This document shows positions 13,316 through 15,060 of a stretch of DNA of 15,060 bases, one piece after another; position 1 is the first letter of the stretch; each line of letters begins with the position of its first letter. The translations under genes and the position numbers were made by a program. Below the pieces are notes generated by a model. It searched no databases and was not told where the DNA came from. It was given only the letters and a program-made list of their open reading frames with translations. Source of the DNA: DATARH01 sp035534535 (lineage in GTDB: Bacteria; Pseudomonadota; Alphaproteobacteria; ATCC43930; CGMCC-115725); NCBI GenBank assembly GCA_035534535.1, contig DATLRS010000031.1:1-15060 (forward strand), in the 5' to 3' direction.

Positions 13316-15060
13316 ATGGCCGCACCTTCGCTGAGCGACGAGCGGGAACTCGCATACCGGCGGCTGATCGAGCTTGGCATCGCGCTGTCGGCGGAACGCA
13401 ACCACCAGCGCCTGCTGGAGACGATTCTGATCGGCGCCAAGGAGCTGACCAATGCCGACGGCGGCACGCTTTATCTGGTCAGCGAGGACGGCGCCGACCT
13501 GCGCTTCATGATCATGCGCAACGACACGATGGCGATCGCGCTCGGCGGCACCACCGGGGCGCCGGTCCCGTTTCCACCGGTCCCGATGCGCGCGCCCGAC
13601 GGCACCCCCAATCACGCCAGCGTCGTCGCCGAAGCCGCCGTCAGCGGCAGCACGATCAACCTGGCCGACGCCTATAACACCCCCGGCTTCGACTTTAGCG
13701 GACCGCGCGCCTTCGATGCCCGGACCGGCTACCATTCGCAATCCTTTCTGACGGTTCCGCTCAAGAACCACGACGCCGAGGTGGTCGGCGTCCTGCAGCT
13801 GATCAACGCGCGCTCGCCCGACGGGCGTACCCAGGCGTTTCCGGCATCGGTCGTGCCGCTGGTCGAGGCGCTCGCCAGCCAGGCGGCGGTGGCGCTCGAC
13901 AACCAGATGCTGATCGACGCGCAACGCAATCTGTTCCGTTCGGTGCTCAAGGTTTTTGCCGGCGCGATCGACGCCAAGTCGACCCATACCGGCGGCCACT
14001 GCCATCGCGTCCCCGAGCTGACCACCATGATCGCGCGGGCGGCCGACGCCGCGCATGACGGCGCGCTCGCCGATTTCCACCTGCGCGAGGACGAATGGTA
14101 CGAGCTCGACGTTGCCGGCGGCCTGCACGATTGCGGCAAGGTCACGACGCGCGAGTTCGTCGTCGACAAGGCGACCAAGCTCGAGACGATCTACAATCGC
14201 CTGCATGAGATCCGCACCCGCTTCGAGGTCGTCAAACGCGATGCCGAGATCGAGTACCTGAAGGGAATCATGGCCGGCGGCGACGAGACGGCGCTGCGCG
14301 CCGCGCGCGATGCGCGACTGGCGCAGCTCGACGACGATTTTGCCTTTGTCGCCGAATGCAACATCGGCGGCGAGTTCATGGCGCCCGAAAAAATCGCCCG
14401 GCTGCAGCAGATCGCCGAAATCACCTGGCTGCGCACGCTCGACGACCGGCTCGGCCTCTCCTGGGAGGAGAGCGCGCGGCAGCCGCCGGACGCCGAGCGG
14501 CTGCCCGCCGTCGAGCACCTGCTCGCCGACAAGCCGAGCCATTTGATCGCGCACGACAAGCCGCCGATCGCTCCCGGCAACCGCTGGGGCTTTGTCATCA
14601 AGCCGCCGCCCTACAAGGCCAATCTCGGCGAAGTCTACAATCTGTCGATCCGCCGCGGCACCCTGACCGAGGAAGAGCGCTACCACATCAACGACCACAT
14701 CGTGCAGACGATCGTCATGCTGGACGCGCTGCCCTTCCCCAAACACCTGCGGCGCGTCCCGGAATGGGCCGGCGGGCACCACGAAAAGATGGACGGCACC
14801 GGCTACCCGCGCGGCCTGAAGCGCGAGGCGATCAGCATCCCGGCGCGGATCATGATGATCGCCGACATCTTCGAGGCCTTGACCGCGCGCGACCGGCCCT
14901 ACAAGAAAAAGAAGATGCTGTCGGAGTGCCTCGCCATCATGGCGAGCATGAGCCGCGAGGGTCATATCGACCCCGATATCTTCGAATTATTCCTGAGTTC
15001 GGGCGTCTACCGCGACTACGCCAACCTTTACATGCTGCCCGACCAGATCGACGAGATCGA
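13316..15060 (+). CDS. GAF + HD-GYP domain protein with large insertion (partial, runs off the right edge)
   Basis: A cytoplasmic signalling protein; 581 residues are visible with no stop. An N-terminal GAF domain (about 15-195) ends in QAAVALDNQMLI. An HD-GYP phosphohydrolase domain follows, a class known for hydrolysing cyclic-di-GMP. Seen: His228 in GGHCHRV, the HD metal motif HDCGK at 271-275, His461 in INDHIV, the GYP motif HHEKMDGTGYP at 488-498, and Asp517 in ADIFEAL before RPYKKKK. The metal-binding and GYP residues appear intact, so activity is likely. Odd: about 175 residues separate HDCGK from LTEEE (450), where standard HD-GYP domains have under 25, so there is an extra module of about 150 aa inside the catalytic domain. 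ATG with AGGAGG 5 nt upstream. No receiver domain is visible. Confidence 0.9.
   Translation, partial: MAAPSLSDERELAYRRLIELGIALSAERNHQRLLETILIGAKELTNADGGTLYLVSEDGADLRFMIMRNDTMAIALGGTTGAPVPFPPVPMRAPDGTPNHASVVAEAAVSGSTINLADAYNTPGFDFSGPRAFDARTGYHSQSFLTVPLKNHDAEVVGVLQLINARSPDGRTQAFPASVVPLVEALASQAAVALDNQMLIDAQRNLFRSVLKVFAGAIDAKSTHTGGHCHRVPELTTMIARAADAAHDGALADFHLREDEWYELDVAGGLHDCGKVTTREFVVDKATKLETIYNRLHEIRTRFEVVKRDAEIEYLKGIMAGGDETALRAARDARLAQLDDDFAFVAECNIGGEFMAPEKIARLQQIAEITWLRTLDDRLGLSWEESARQPPDAERLPAVEHLLADKPSHLIAHDKPPIAPGNRWGFVIKPPPYKANLGEVYNLSIRRGTLTEEERYHINDHIVQTIVMLDALPFPKHLRRVPEWAGGHHEKMDGTGYPRGLKREAISIPARIMMIADIFEALTARDRPYKKKKMLSECLAIMASMSREGHIDPDIFELFLSSGVYRDYANLYMLPDQIDEI

Noticed and set aside
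12983..14965. Very long open frame (660 codons) on the minus strand opposite the HD-GYP and SDR genes
   Set aside because: It is antisense to genes with intact motifs, is rich in Arg/Asp/His/Gly as expected of a GC-biased shadow frame, and shows no recognisable domain.

Overview
The window is very GC-rich and densely coding, with strong G/C third-position bias. Its gene families (otnK/otnI, an Er-VIT1 iron exporter of the MbfA type, short MaoC and SDR catabolic enzymes) and its intergenic palindromes of the 'GTCATTCC..GGAATGAC' kind point to an alphaproteobacterium, probably Rhizobiales- or Rhodospirillales-like. This placement is inference from gene style; there is no rRNA marker.

Layout. 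(1) 1-3017: a four-carbon sugar-acid module. A 3-oxo-tetronate kinase (otnK, minus strand, cut by the left window edge) diverges from a 2-oxo-tetronate isomerase (otnI). An RlmM-like FtsJ-fold RNA methyltransferase overlaps the otnI stop by 4 nt. (2) 3018-3938: a palindromic intergenic repeat, then an SDR-fold protein that lacks the YxxxK catalytic motif. (3) 3939-4381: a 443-nt gene-free stretch with a repeat fragment, a possible small-RNA unit and a clear bidirectional terminator. (4) 4382-8230, minus strand: a MaoC-fold protein, a D-aminoacylase-type amidohydrolase and a 495-aa histidine-rich protein that I do not recognise. Diverging from them (8311-9797) are an Asp/Glu/hydantoin racemase-family protein and an SDR with an intact YxxxK. 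The set looks like a catabolic locus, perhaps for N-acylated or cyclic amino-acid derivatives, but the substrate is unknown. (5) 9798-10249: two palindromic repeats, then a broken C-terminal fragment of a soluble pyridine nucleotide transhydrogenase (sthA) directly behind the mbfA stop codon. (6) 10250-13252: mbfA (minus), diverging from an aldo/keto reductase and a third SDR whose Ser/Tyr/Lys triad reads Asn/Thr/Arg. (7) 13253-15060: a perfect 12-bp hairpin, then a GAF + HD-GYP phosphodiesterase-type gene that runs off the right edge and carries a large insertion inside its HD-GYP domain.

A recurring oddity is that four enzyme-fold proteins (two SDRs, the MaoC protein and the racemase-family protein) have lost or changed residues normally needed for catalysis while otherwise looking intact. 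The best candidates for something undescribed are the histidine-rich protein with its amidohydrolase/MaoC neighbours, the HD-GYP insertion, and the mbfA/sthA junction. No phage, insertion sequence, CRISPR array or RNA gene is evident.
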